In this document: piece by piece, positions 18,074 to 27,453 of the stretch | Numbering within the stretch: position 1 is the first letter of the stretch | Layout of the letters: every line of letters starts with the position of its first letter | Assembly: GCA_030615505.1 (NCBI GenBank) | Contig: JAUWZD010000009.1 | Coordinates: forward strand, 1-64,000 | Length of the DNA stretch: 64,000 nt | From: Spirochaetales bacterium | Lineage (GTDB): Bacteria; Spirochaetota; Spirochaetia; SZUA-6; DRHE01 | Reading direction: 5' to 3' | Made by a program: the position numbers and the translations under genes | The notes under the pieces: model-generated | Database searches by the model: none | Seen by the model: only the letters and a program-made list of their open reading frames with translations | What the model was told of the DNA's origin: nothing

Positions 18074-18919
18074 ATGTTCTACCTTAAGGTACTCGAGATA
18101 ACGAGTCTCTATACAATCCTGGTACTGGGCGTCTATTTGATGACCGGCCTGACCGGACTTTTCTCCCTGGGTCAGGGGGGATTTGTCTCCATAGGCGCCT
18201 ATACAGCAGCTATCGCTTTTATGAAGCTTAACCTTCCCTTTCCCGTGGCTTTGATGATGGCCGTTGTTATGGGAGCAGTTTTAGGCTTTCTTATAGGAAT
18301 CCCCACCCTGCGTCTGCGCCGGGATTACTTTCTGCTCGTTACATTCTGTCTCGGAGAGATGGTGAGAGCGGCCCTGCTCTACCTGGCCCAGTTGACCGGA
18401 GGCGCCCTGGGCATGGCGGGTATGCCTAGAAAGGTAGGACTTCCGTTAATTCTGATCTCCATTGTTTTCATCACCTTCATTCTCTACAGCCTGAAGCGCT
18501 CTCGATTCGGGAGAGACTGTATCGCTGTGCGGGATGATGAACTGGCGGCCTCTATGATGGGGATCAATGTGTTCGCTCATAAGATGAAGGTGTTTATTAT
18601 CAGTTCCGCCATTACTGCCTACGGCGGTGCGCTTTATGCCTTTAACATCCTGTTTATTGAGCCCAATCTGTTCAACTGGCTGGAATCCGGGAGGCTGATT
18701 ATTATCACATTTGTGGGAGGCCTGAACAGCATCGCCGGAGTGATTATTACTTCTGCCATCTATTACTCCTTCGGAGAGTTCTTCCGTTTTATAGATGTCT
18801 GGAGGGATGTCCTTCTTGCTCTTGTAGTGATTCTGGTTGTTATCTTTCGTCCCGGAGGGCTCTTCCAGGGCCTAGAGCTGCTTCCTCAAAAACTGCTGTC
18901 AAGAACTGAGCGGAAATAG
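18074..18919 (+). CDS. ABC importer permease (LivM type)
   Basis: 281 residues, about 8-9 membrane helices. LFSLGQGGFVSIGAYTAA near residue 30 and RFGRDCIAVRDDELAASMMGIN near residue 145 are typical of LivM, including the loop contacting the ATPases. Pairs with the LivH-type subunit. 27-base gap from the previous gene; 2-base gap to the GTG start of the first ATPase. Confidence 0.92.
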   Translation: MFYLKVLEITSLYTILVLGVYLMTGLTGLFSLGQGGFVSIGAYTAAIAFMKLNLPFPVALMMAVVMGAVLGFLIGIPTLRLRRDYFLLVTFCLGEMVRAALLYLAQLTGGALGMAGMPRKVGLPLILISIVFITFILYSLKRSRFGRDCIAVRDDELAASMMGINVFAHKMKVFIISSAITAYGGALYAFNILFIEPNLFNWLESGRLIIITFVGGLNSIAGVIITSAIYYSFGEFFRFIDVWRDVLLALVVILVVIFRPGGLFQGLELLPQKLLSRTERK

Positions 18920-18921
18920 CT

Positions 18922-19686
18922 GTGGATGTTCTAAGGATAGAAGGAGTCAGCAAGAATTTTGGCGGCGTGACGGCCCTGGTTGATTTTTTCATGGTACAGC
19001 ATGAAAATGAAATCACAGGAATTATCGGGCCAAACGGGGCGGGAAAAACCACGGTCTTCAACCTGATAAACGGTGTATATCCACTTGACAACGGCAGGAT
19101 CTTTTTTATTAATCAGGATATAACTGAAAGTCCTGCCCACAAAAGGGCCGAAATGGGAATCTCCCGTACATTTCAGAATATCCGGCTATTCAAGAACCTT
19201 AATGTTCTGGACAATATGAAGGTTGCCTGCGGCTGGAAGGTTCGATACTCCCTTTGGGAGGAGATGATACGCCTGCCCCGACCACAAAGGGAAGAGAAGG
19301 AGATCGATGAGAAGGCCAGGTACTTTCTGGAATATCTCAATCTTACTCAATATGCGAATCAAAGACCGGATAATCTGCCCTATGGCATCCAGCGCAGACT
19401 GGAGCTGGCCCGTACCTTGATGGCAGAACCAAAACTATTACTCCTAGATGAACCGGCTGCTGGTCTTAATCCCAAAGAAGTGGTTTCCCTCATGGAAATG
19501 ATCAAAAAGCTCCAGCAGGATTATAATCTCACCATTATCATCGTCGAGCACCATATGGAGTTGATCATGAAAATATGCTCCCTGATCCATGTGCTTGATT
19601 TCGGCAAGAAGATAGCCGTAGGCAAGCCGGAAGAGATAAAAAGGAATGAGTCGGTATTACAGGCCTATTTAGGGGATGGGGCGTAG
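18922..19686 (+). CDS. ABC importer ATPase (LivG type)
   Basis: 254 residues from a GTG start. Walker [10 protein letters not shown] (about residues 34-42), Walker B LLLLDEPAAGLNP, H-loop VEHHMELIM. The signature motif is YGIQRRLELAR instead of LSGGQ-like, as commonly seen in LivG. Cytoplasmic ATPase energising import. 2 bases after LivM-type gene. Confidence 0.93.
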   Translation: MDVLRIEGVSKNFGGVTALVDFFMVQHENEITGIIGPNGAGKTTVFNLINGVYPLDNGRIFFINQDITESPAHKRAEMGISRTFQNIRLFKNLNVLDNMKVACGWKVRYSLWEEMIRLPRPQREEKEIDEKARYFLEYLNLTQYANQRPDNLPYGIQRRLELARTLMAEPKLLLLDEPAAGLNPKEVVSLMEMIKKLQQDYNLTIIIVEHHMELIMKICSLIHVLDFGKKIAVGKPEEIKRNESVLQAYLGDGA

Positions 19687-19692
19687 GTAGAT

Positions 19693-20400
19693 ATGATTGA
19701 AGTTAAAGGCTTAAGTGTACACTATGGGGGAATCGTGGCCCTGGATAATATATCCCTGTCAATTCCTGATGGGAAGATCGTCAGCATAGTGGGCGCAAAT
19801 GGCGCAGGCAAATCAACCACCATAAACGCCATCAGCGGCATGGTAAAGATACATTCCGGCACCATCACTGAGAATGGTGAGAGTTTGCTCATTCCGCCTC
19901 AGGATATTGTAAAGAGGGGCATAGTCCAGGTGCCTGAAGGAAGGAAAATTTTTCCAACTATAACTGTTCAGGAGAATCTTATTCTGGGTGCATACGTCAT
20001 TAAGGATAGGGAAAAGATCAAAAAGAATATGGAGAAGGTTTTTGATCTCTTTCCCATCCTGAAGGAACGAAAGAATCAGCCCGGGGGGACCCTGTCCGGG
20101 GGAGAACAGCAGATGCTTTCCTTAAGCAGGGCCCTGATGTCGGATCCACGCGTGCTGGTGCTCGACGAACCTTCCTTGGGGCTGGCTCCTATGTTTGTGC
20201 TGGAGATATTCAAGATGATCGAAGATTTAAACAGCATAGGGCATACCATTCTTTTAGTGGAGCAGAATGCCCAGAAGGCGCTTTCTATTGCGGATTACGC
20301 CTATGTGCTTGAGACCGGCAGGATTGTTTCTGAGGGCAGGGGCAAAGAAGTTGCGGATGATCCGATTGTTAAGAAGGCCTATTTGGGGATTGAGGAGTAA
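19693..20400 (+). CDS. ABC importer ATPase (LivF type)
   Basis: 235 residues. Walker A GANGAGKST, Q-loop in VQVPEGRKIFPTITVQENL, signature LSGGEQQMLSLSRAL, Walker B VLVLDEPSLGLAP, and VEQNAQKAL. Partner of the LivG-type ATPase. Ends 2 bases before the methyltransferase ATG, so the two are almost certainly co-transcribed. Confidence 0.93.
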   Translation: MIEVKGLSVHYGGIVALDNISLSIPDGKIVSIVGANGAGKSTTINAISGMVKIHSGTITENGESLLIPPQDIVKRGIVQVPEGRKIFPTITVQENLILGAYVIKDREKIKKNMEKVFDLFPILKERKNQPGGTLSGGEQQMLSLSRALMSDPRVLVLDEPSLGLAPMFVLEIFKMIEDLNSIGHTILLVEQNAQKALSIADYAYVLETGRIVSEGRGKEVADDPIVKKAYLGIEE

Positions 20401-20402
20401 GC

Positions 20403-21785
20403 ATGCTCAGTAAAGCCAAAATCGAGGCTATCGATCAGGCGGCCAAGGCTATGCTTGAGGATCCCGGTATAATGGTCGAGGATGATGGGATAGTTGATCT
20501 CCTGCTTAAGAACGGTGCCCGGCCAGGAGCGCGGAATAGTGTCGTGCGGATCCCTGTGGAGATGCTCGATGAATATATGGCCCTGGCTCCGGAAAAAATT
20601 ACCTTTGCAGGCAGGGCCGGTAGAGAACAGCAGGTGACACCCGATTCAGAATCCCGTTTCTGGACCGGCGCCGCCCTCTTCTACCTGGACAGGCGGGGGC
20701 TTAGATTGGTTCATCAGAAGGATCTGGCTGACTTTACCCGGGTTATAGAAAAACTTAAAAATGTGGATACCGTGGTGGGGACCAGTACGGAGGATACCCT
20801 TTCCCAATACAGGGATTTTGTGGGATTCAGAATCATAGCCCAGAACACTCACAAACATATCAGAGCCCTCTCCTTTACGCCCAGAGGAGGTGAGGCCATG
20901 GTCGAAATGGCAAAGGTCCTGGCCGGCAGCCGCAGCCTTAAAGAATATCCGCTCTTCAGCGTGGGTTTCACAGCTCATGGACCGCTGCGCTGGACAAACT
21001 TGGCCCTGGGGGTCTACAAGGCCACGGCAGGCTATGGGATTCCCTGTACAGTAAACGGCGAACCCATGGCCGGCGCCTCTGCCCCGGTGACCCTCGCCGG
21101 GAATGCAGCGGTGGGCACTGCAGAGATCCTGGGAGGGATTGTGATAAATCAGCTTCTCGAACCGGGCAGGCCCTGCCTTTTCAATCTGGGCTTTGCTCAT
21201 GTGATGGATATGCGTACAGGATTCGCTGTGACTGGAGGACCGGAAAACTCGCTCATGGCAGTAACGGGCGCGCAGCTTGCCAGACGCTACCGCCTGCCCT
21301 CTGTGTCGTGGATGTGCACAGATTCACTTTATTACGATGCCCAGAATTCACTGGAGAAGATGCTGGGCGCTTTTACCCATGCTCAGGCCAGGGTGAGTAC
21401 CGTCTGGGGTGTGGGACAGGTGGAATCGGAAAAAACCATTTCCCCGGTGCAGGCCGTCATTGATGATGAAATCGTAGGACTGGTCAGGCGCTATCTTAAA
21501 GGCTTTCCGGTGGATGAGGAGAGCTTAGCCGTGGAGGAGGTGCGCAGGGTAGGCATCACAGGATCCTTCCTCGACACGGAGCACACCTTCGCTCACTTCA
21601 GGGATTCTATTTATGAGCCAGAGCTGCTGGTACGGGAACAGAGAGCCAGCGCCGGTGAGAAAAACAGCACTTTAGCACGGTCAGAGGCCATGGTGGAGGA
21701 TATCCTTTCCGCCCCCCCGGAACCGATGCTGGATGAGCAGGCTGAAAGGGAGTTGTTGCGAATAGAAGAGAGGTATTCAGCTTAG
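20403..21785 (+). CDS. Trimethylamine-methyltransferase (MttB) family protein, non-pyrrolysine
   Basis: 460 residues of the MttB superfamily: N-terminal DQAAKAMLEDPGIMVEDDGIVDLLLKNGA, then a TIM barrel with TSTEDTLSQYRD, NGEPMAGASAPVTLAGNAA and GGPENSLMAVTGAQLARRY. No in-frame TAG occurs, so pyrrolysine is not used; members lacking it (MtgB, MtpB, MtcB) demethylate quaternary amines such as glycine betaine, proline betaine or carnitine, passing the methyl to a corrinoid protein. GAGGAGT precedes the ATG. No corrinoid protein or reductive activator is intact here. Overlaps the convergent PreA-like gene by 4 bases. Confidence 0.85.
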   Translation: MLSKAKIEAIDQAAKAMLEDPGIMVEDDGIVDLLLKNGARPGARNSVVRIPVEMLDEYMALAPEKITFAGRAGREQQVTPDSESRFWTGAALFYLDRRGLRLVHQKDLADFTRVIEKLKNVDTVVGTSTEDTLSQYRDFVGFRIIAQNTHKHIRALSFTPRGGEAMVEMAKVLAGSRSLKEYPLFSVGFTAHGPLRWTNLALGVYKATAGYGIPCTVNGEPMAGASAPVTLAGNAAVGTAEILGGIVINQLLEPGRPCLFNLGFAHVMDMRTGFAVTGGPENSLMAVTGAQLARRYRLPSVSWMCTDSLYYDAQNSLEKMLGAFTHAQARVSTVWGVGQVESEKTISPVQAVIDDEIVGLVRRYLKGFPVDEESLAVEEVRRVGITGSFLDTEHTFAHFRDSIYEPELLVREQRASAGEKNSTLARSEAMVEDILSAPPEPMLDEQAERELLRIEERYSA

Positions 21786-22999
21786 GATTTCTGCTGCAAC
21801 AGCTCTTCCATGCTTATTGCTTTTTGAGGGCAGATATCCACGCAGGTTGAACAGGCCAGACATCTTTCGGGCGCAATATTAGTTATCCCGTCTGGATGAA
21901 TAATGGCCTGACAGTGTCCGATCTTCCAGCAGAGCCCGCAGGAATTGCATTTGTCCGGATCAATAACAGCATGGCCCTTATATACTATCAGTTCCTGAGA
22001 GGTCTTTATATTCTTCAACAGCATATCTCTGAAATCGGCTACTCTGCCATACCCCATTTCCTGCATATAGCTTTTAAGATTATCGAGCAGTTTGGGAAGC
22101 CAGTCGAAGCCCCTCAGCATGGTTTCCGTACAGACCCATACGGCATCGGCGCCGACCATTATCTGCTGAACCGCGCTCTGAAGGTCATTCACTCCGCCTG
22201 AGCCGATAATGAAGGCCTCTTTGTCCAGGTGAAAGCGCATTTCATAGGTGTCCCGGAGCGCCAGGGGTTTAAGCCATGGGCCTGAGATGCATCCTAAAGT
22301 AATATTATCCTGCAGGCGGTAGATAGTGCCCATGGGGTTTCTGATATCGATGTCAGGAATCCCAAGCCTGTTGGCCGCGCTGCCTACTGCAGCGGCTCCG
22401 GCCTTTAAAGAGACCTCTGCAGCCTGGGCGATTCTTCCTCCTTCAGGAGTCAGCTTGACGATCACAGGTATATTCACCTCATCGGTAATGTGCTTGATGA
22501 CCTTGGGCAGTGCTTGAAGATCTGAGCCCAAACTGGCGCCTGTGGCTTCTTCTATCTCTTTTCCCGTAGCCTGAACATTAAAGGACATGTTTGGACAGCA
22601 CATGTTAAGTTCAACGGCATGAGCCCCGGCCTCTTCAAACTGTTTGGCCATCCGAGCCCATCCCTCCCAGTCCGGTCCGTCGTAAGTGATGTTTGGAATA
22701 AGAAGGATCTCACTGGTTACCTTTTTAGCATCATCCAGGAGTTTTAACGAGGCATCCGGAGTTAAGCGGGTTTCTGCGGTGAAGATGTGAATTTTCTCTT
22801 TTTTAAGCCAGCGGTAGCGGGGAGGAAGATTAATATAAGGAAACGGATCGATAGCCAGCTTAAAAGATACTGCGGCCCAGCTATTGTCCTCGGCTTCTTT
22901 AATCTGATCCAGTGTTTTTACAGTGGGCCCGGAACCGACGATGAATGGATTGCGAAGTTTAATATCCCCCAATTTAACCGAGAGATCGGTATTATTCAC
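21782..22999 (-). CDS. PreA-like FMN oxidoreductase with C-terminal 2[4Fe-4S] domain
   Basis: 405 residues from a GTG start. An N-terminal dihydroorotate/dihydropyrimidine-dehydrogenase barrel (LRNPFIVGSGPTVKTLDQI; ELNMCCPN; PVIVKLTPEGG; IIGSGGVNDLQSAVQQIMVGADAVWVCT) is followed by a ferredoxin tail with CNSCGLCWKIGHC and CLACSTCVDICP. Such proteins reduce a C=C or C=N bond using electrons from a partner flavoprotein (PreT in pyrimidine reduction). No PreT-like partner is nearby. The first cluster motif is slightly non-standard (C-x2-C-x2-C-x4-C). Convergent with the MttB-family gene. Confidence 0.85.
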   Translation of the reverse strand: MNNTDLSVKLGDIKLRNPFIVGSGPTVKTLDQIKEAEDNSWAAVSFKLAIDPFPYINLPPRYRWLKKEKIHIFTAETRLTPDASLKLLDDAKKVTSEILLIPNITYDGPDWEGWARMAKQFEEAGAHAVELNMCCPNMSFNVQATGKEIEEATGASLGSDLQALPKVIKHITDEVNIPVIVKLTPEGGRIAQAAEVSLKAGAAAVGSAANRLGIPDIDIRNPMGTIYRLQDNITLGCISGPWLKPLALRDTYEMRFHLDKEAFIIGSGGVNDLQSAVQQIMVGADAVWVCTETMLRGFDWLPKLLDNLKSYMQEMGYGRVADFRDMLLKNIKTSQELIVYKGHAVIDPDKCNSCGLCWKIGHCQAIIHPDGITNIAPERCLACSTCVDICPQKAISMEELLQQKS

Positions 23000-23093
23000 T
23001 TGAATCCCCCTGATTTCTATATGGATTAAAGCATAGTTTTAAGCATCCCTGGTGTCAAGAAAGGACATAATCTTATCCGGGCTAGACGACTGA

Positions 23094-23122
23094 TTTACTT
23101 TACTGGCCTGTAACTTTACAAT
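23094..23122 (+). promoter_or_regulatory. Possible promoter of the Gfo/Idh/MocA gene
   Basis: TTTACT (23094-23099) and TACAAT (23117-23122) are spaced 17 bases apart, 26 bases before the ATG at 23148; GGGAGGA lies next to the start. Confidence 0.4.
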
Positions 23123-23147
23123 AAGAGGAAGCTTTAAGGGAGGAATT

Positions 23148-24206
23148 ATGGATAAAGTAAGAATCGGTATTGTTGGTTCAAAATTTGCTGCAGATTTTCA
23201 CTGTGATTCGTACAGTAGAAATGAACATACTGAGGTCGTTGCTGTTGCAGCCATAGATAATCTTGATGCTATCGCCGGGAAGTGGAATATCCCGGATACC
23301 TACGAAGATTATCATGAGATGTTTAAAAGAAAGGATATCGAATTAATCTCGGTCTGCGTTCCCAATTTTCTGCATCACGATATAGTGATAGCAGCCTCAG
23401 ATGCAGGTAAACATGTTGTCTGTGAAAAACCTCTGGCCACTACTATCGAGCATGGCAGGGAGATGATCGAGGTGTGTGAAAAGAACAACACCAAACTGAT
23501 GTATGCTGAAGACTGGTGCTTCTCGCCTGCTTTGAGAAGAGCGGAAAAGTTGATTGAGGAAGGGGGAATTGGAAGGCTCCTCTATGTAAAAGCAAAGGAG
23601 GTACATAACGGTACTCATTCCATGTATGCCAAGGATAAGAAGATGTGCGGCGGCGGCAGCTTCATGCATCTAGGCATACATCCGGTGGGATATCTTCTCT
23701 ACCTTCTGGGCAGAGGCAACAATCCCGTTGTTGAGGTTACAGGTAAAATGACAGGTGGATTAAAAAGGAACTTTGTGCATAAGGAAAACGGAGGAGAAGA
23801 CTTCGGCATGGGCATGATGAGATTCGAAAACGGCGAGTTTGCCTTTGTGGAGGGGAATTATATTACAGTGGGCGGAATGGATGATAAAGTAGAGATCTAC
23901 GGAACAGAGGGAGTGATTAAAGTTGATCTTACCTTTGGCTCGCCGATTGACTGTTACTCCGGTCCGGGAATATCCTACTCCATTGAGAAAACGAATCACA
24001 ACCTGGGGTGGACCAAACCGGCGGTTGATGAATTCTATAATCTGGGTTATGTGCCGGAACTCGAATATTTCGTTGATTGTGTGAGAAAGGATATGAAGCC
24101 CTTCTACGGTGTAAACGGGCAGGCCGGCCTTTCAGCCCTGGAATTAATTCAGGCTTTCTATGAGTCAAATAATATTGGAAAAACAGTACGCGGCAGGTGG
24201 GGCTAA
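23148..24206 (+). CDS. Gfo/Idh/MocA-family oxidoreductase
   Basis: 352 residues. Rossmann start RIGIVGSKFAADFHCDSYSR (about residues 4-23) and the family motif CEKPLA near residue 92; the C-terminal alpha/beta domain has HLGIHPVGYLL, supplying the catalytic His. NAD(P)-dependent oxidation or reduction of a sugar, inositol or related cyclic compound. GGGAGGA precedes the ATG. Resembles the protein at 43465-44640 in the stretch AE(D/N)W(C/V)F(S/A)P and the downstream GGGS-x6-HP. Stands alone, upstream of the sulfatase region. Confidence 0.9.
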   Translation: MDKVRIGIVGSKFAADFHCDSYSRNEHTEVVAVAAIDNLDAIAGKWNIPDTYEDYHEMFKRKDIELISVCVPNFLHHDIVIAASDAGKHVVCEKPLATTIEHGREMIEVCEKNNTKLMYAEDWCFSPALRRAEKLIEEGGIGRLLYVKAKEVHNGTHSMYAKDKKMCGGGSFMHLGIHPVGYLLYLLGRGNNPVVEVTGKMTGGLKRNFVHKENGGEDFGMGMMRFENGEFAFVEGNYITVGGMDDKVEIYGTEGVIKVDLTFGSPIDCYSGPGISYSIEKTNHNLGWTKPAVDEFYNLGYVPELEYFVDCVRKDMKPFYGVNGQAGLSALELIQAFYESNNIGKTVRGRWG

Positions 24207-24320
24207 TTTAGATCTCCTTCAACGGTTTCGATTTCAAGGTCAGCTAATGCACGGCGGTCCTTGCGGACCAGTGCGAGAACGGATGATGGTCGATCTTTGA
24301 TAATGGCGAGCATACGTTAA
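24205..24320 (-). pseudogene. NAD-dependent epimerase/SDR fragment
   Basis: The minus strand encodes SSVLALVRKDRRALADLEIE then TVEGDL, like the second strand of an extended SDR (V-x-A-L-V-R...VEGDL). It has stops on both sides and lacks the Gly-rich motif. A relic of about 35 codons between two intact genes; tentative. Confidence 0.3.
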
Positions 24321-24395
24321 GAGTTCTTTGGTGCTGGTAAACGCGAGATCTCTTTGACAACCCGGCAGTATTTTATTTATAGTTCTCTAGAGTCT

Positions 24396-25850
24396 ATGGA
24401 AAAGAATATTTTGTTCATTACCACCGACCAGCAGCGGAAGGACTCGCTTCCCTGCTATGGGCTGGATTTCATGCAGACCCCAGCTCTGGATCGCTTGGCG
24501 CAGGGTGGTGTCGTGTTCGATAACTGCAGCTCCGTATCGCCGGTCTGTCAACCGGCCAGGGCCTCTTTTATGATCGGACAGTATCCCCATGTAACCGGTG
24601 TACCGGACAATTTTCGCTGGCTCCGTCCAGATTCGCCTACATTGCCACGACTGTTTTCCCAGGCTGGATGGAAAACTACGGCCATTGGTAAGATGCATTT
24701 TCATCCCTGGGACAACCCTGAAGGGTTTCAGGAGCGAATTATCGCCGAAGACAAAAGGCACATTTTTAGGCCTGACCATTGGACTTTGTTCCTGGAGAAG
24801 CAGGGATACAGGAGGAATCATCCCGCTATGGTTCCAGGGTATGGAGAGAGTCTCGGTGCCATCGTCAGTCCGCTGCCCGAGAGGCTGCACATCGATTCTT
24901 TTATCGGTGACCAGGCGGTGGAGTGGATCGAGGGATTTGCTGCCCAGGATGAGAAGAAACCTTTCTTTACCTGGGTTTCATTTAACAGCCCCCACGATCC
25001 GTACGATCCCCCGGAAACTCTGGCGGATTTGTACCGGGATGTCCCAATCCCTGAGCCTGTGGGCTCTCTGGAAGAACTATCCGAGAAGCCGGAGTACCAG
25101 CAGAAAATAATCCCCTTTTTTAAGCAAAATCTCCTCTACTTGATAGACTATTCCCGGATGAACGCCCTCATCATCCGTAAAATCCGGGAGCACTACCTGG
25201 CTACAATTACTCTGATCGACAGGCAGATCGAGAAGATACTTCAGGCCTTGGAGTGGACCGGGCTGCTCGAATCGACGTTCATCGTCTTCTCCTCGGACCA
25301 TGGGGATCACTTGGGCGACCACGGGCTTCCCTTCAAATCCACTTATTATGAAAGCGCCCTGATGGTGCCGCTGATTGTCATGGGACCTGGTATTCCATCC
25401 GGAAGACGGAACCGTACCTCGGTGAACTGGCTGGATCTTCATGCGACCTTTCTTTCTCTAGCAGGAATCCCGGTTCCGGACCACGTCCAGGGCGAGGACC
25501 TCAGCGAGCTGTTAAAGTCTCCGGATCAGCACTGGGAGAGGGACGCTTTCAGTGAGCTTCTAGGCAGCGTGATGGTCAGGACCTCTGACATGAAGCTCGT
25601 TCTCTGTGACGATGGAACCGGTGAGTTATACGATCTGAAAGAGGCACCACTGGAGGTTCACAATTACTTTCACGACTTGGCCTACAGGGGAGTTAGAGAG
25701 GAGTTGACTGAAAAGATACTGAAACATCTGCTGGCCCACAGTCGGGTCCGTTCCTTCGGAGGTGGTCGGCATCCAACGGACATCCAGCGGGAGCGCTGTT
25801 TTGCTGAAATCAAGGCCCGGCTGGAGGCGGAAGGCTATCCCGGGTTGTAA
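24396..25850 (+). CDS. Type I sulfatase (formylglycine, Cys-type)
   Basis: About 484 residues from ATG 24396, preferred over an earlier in-frame start because MEKNILFITTDQQRKD is the usual sulfatase N-terminus. The maturation motif C51-Q-P-A-R (VCQPARASF) predicts conversion of Cys51 to formylglycine; in anaerobes this needs an anSME radical-SAM enzyme, not seen here. Metal ligands: D11/Q12 and the FSSDHGDHLGDHG block. No signal peptide, so probably cytoplasmic. Hydrolyses a sulfate (or phosphonate) ester. Lies in line with the PHP protein and enolase-family enzyme. Ribosome site weak. Confidence 0.9.
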   Translation: MEKNILFITTDQQRKDSLPCYGLDFMQTPALDRLAQGGVVFDNCSSVSPVCQPARASFMIGQYPHVTGVPDNFRWLRPDSPTLPRLFSQAGWKTTAIGKMHFHPWDNPEGFQERIIAEDKRHIFRPDHWTLFLEKQGYRRNHPAMVPGYGESLGAIVSPLPERLHIDSFIGDQAVEWIEGFAAQDEKKPFFTWVSFNSPHDPYDPPETLADLYRDVPIPEPVGSLEELSEKPEYQQKIIPFFKQNLLYLIDYSRMNALIIRKIREHYLATITLIDRQIEKILQALEWTGLLESTFIVFSSDHGDHLGDHGLPFKSTYYESALMVPLIVMGPGIPSGRRNRTSVNWLDLHATFLSLAGIPVPDHVQGEDLSELLKSPDQHWERDAFSELLGSVMVRTSDMKLVLCDDGTGELYDLKEAPLEVHNYFHDLAYRGVREELTEKILKHLLAHSRVRSFGGGRHPTDIQRERCFAEIKARLEAEGYPGL

Positions 25851-25931
25851 CCCTTTCCCGGGGATGGCCAAACTCATTACGTCAAACTGAGAGCTTTCTG
25901 CGCTTTTGTCAGGTCACGAGGGGGTATACCT

Positions 25932-27431
25932 GTGAAAATTTCCGAAAAAGAGCTCAAACTATTTTGGGGGGATCTCCACAACCATAATGCCGTAGGCTAT
26001 GCTAAAGGATCTTTGGAGCGCTCTATCGATATAGCCCAGGAGCACCTGGATTTCTTTGCTTTTACGGGACAAGCTTCCTGGCACGACATCCCGCTGATGC
26101 CGGGAGACCGCCATATGCTCTGGGTGAACGGGTTTAAAGCCCATGTGGAACACTGGCCCAAGACTAGGAGGTTGATTCGGGAAGCCAACAGTAATAGTTT
26201 TGTGGCATTTCTGGGTTATGAATGGCACTCCAGTGCCTTTGGCGATTACTGCCTTATCTTTCCTGAAGATCAACCGGACCTTTTCCTTCCTGACCATGTG
26301 ATAAAGCTGCTCGACTTCGCTTCCGAGAAGGGAGCGCTGTCCATTCCACACCATGTGGGCTATAAAACGAATTGGCGGGGAGCGAACTGGGATTATTTCA
26401 GACCCGAAGTGAGTCCAGTGGTAGAGATATTCTCCGAGCATGGCTGTACCGTTTCTGACCGCTCTCCTTATCCGATGATCCTGCACAGCAACGGCGGCCG
26501 GGCCACTGCCAACACGATTTACTATCAGCTGGAGCGAGGACTCCGTTTCGGTTTCGTGGCTTCTACGGACGACCATTTCGGATATCCCGGCGCCTATGGT
26601 GAGGGTCTGGTGGGGGTCTGGGCCGAGGAGTTGAGCGCAGAGGCCCTCTTTAAGGCCATCCGTCAACGGCACACCATCGCTGTAACGGGGGACCGTATCT
26701 CTTTGGGGTTCACCCTGAATGGACAGCCCATGGGCTCTGAGCTGCCCTTCGATACCCAGCGCAGTATTGGGGTGGAAGTGGAAGGGCAGGATTCGGTGGA
26801 GATGATCGAGCTTCTACGGAATGGGCGAATCATCCAGCGTTTTTTCCCGGAGGACCTGGTTACTGAGCCGCTCAATCTCCCCGGCAGGGCAAAGTGTCGT
26901 TTTCAGTACGGGTGGGGACCCTGGTCTGCCCTAGAACTGGAGCGGATTTGCTCCTGGGAGATGACCCTCCGATTAGAAAACGGACGCTTCCTCAAAACCG
27001 AGCGCTGCTTTCAATCCGGCCCTTTCAGAGAGGATCTGCGCGATCGGCTCAGGCAGGTTTCTGAGAATGAGGTGCATCTCGAGTCTTTCACTTCGCGCAA
27101 ACAGGCCTATTTGGAAGATCCCACCAAATCGATCGTCTGCGATCTGGAATCAGATTCAAGATCTAAACTCATCGTGGAGCTAAAGAAACCGTCTGAGCTT
27201 ACCGTGGAAGTGCCTCTTCAGAAATTACTCAAGGAAAATGAAATCACCTTTACCGGAGCGTTTACAACGGAGAGCTTCGTTGTTCACCGGTTGGTCGCAC
27301 CGGAAGAGTTTTCGGCCCAGATCCATTGGGAGGATAGTCGAACTGAGACCGACGGCAGCGACCAGTACCATGTTCGAGTACGTCAGCACAATCAGCAGTT
27401 GGCTTGGTCCAGCCCGATCTGGATAGGCTAG
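25932..27431 (+). CDS. PHP-like/DUF3604-type metal-dependent hydrolase
   Basis: 499 residues from a GTG with GAGGGGG upstream. The N-terminal domain has metal-ligand motifs of the PHP/DUF3604 group: GDLHNHNAVG (about residues 15-24), LSIPHHVGYKTNWRG, VEIFSEHG and VASTDDHFGYPG. The C-terminal 200 residues are beta-rich with no motif I recognise. PHP-type enzymes hydrolyse phospho- or other esters with a di- or trinuclear metal centre. Located between the sulfatase and the enolase-family gene, 22 bases before the latter. Substrate unknown. Confidence 0.75.
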   Translation: MKISEKELKLFWGDLHNHNAVGYAKGSLERSIDIAQEHLDFFAFTGQASWHDIPLMPGDRHMLWVNGFKAHVEHWPKTRRLIREANSNSFVAFLGYEWHSSAFGDYCLIFPEDQPDLFLPDHVIKLLDFASEKGALSIPHHVGYKTNWRGANWDYFRPEVSPVVEIFSEHGCTVSDRSPYPMILHSNGGRATANTIYYQLERGLRFGFVASTDDHFGYPGAYGEGLVGVWAEELSAEALFKAIRQRHTIAVTGDRISLGFTLNGQPMGSELPFDTQRSIGVEVEGQDSVEMIELLRNGRIIQRFFPEDLVTEPLNLPGRAKCRFQYGWGPWSALELERICSWEMTLRLENGRFLKTERCFQSGPFREDLRDRLRQVSENEVHLESFTSRKQAYLEDPTKSIVCDLESDSRSKLIVELKKPSELTVEVPLQKLLKENEITFTGAFTTESFVVHRLVAPEEFSAQIHWEDSRTETDGSDQYHVRVRQHNQQLAWSSPIWIG

Positions 27432-27453
27432 GCTCATCAATTAGGGGGGATGG

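Noticed and set aside
20403-21785. Pyrrolysine-containing trimethylamine methyltransferase.
   Set aside because: The frame has no internal TAG; it is an uninterrupted 460-codon gene, so a non-pyrrolysine member.
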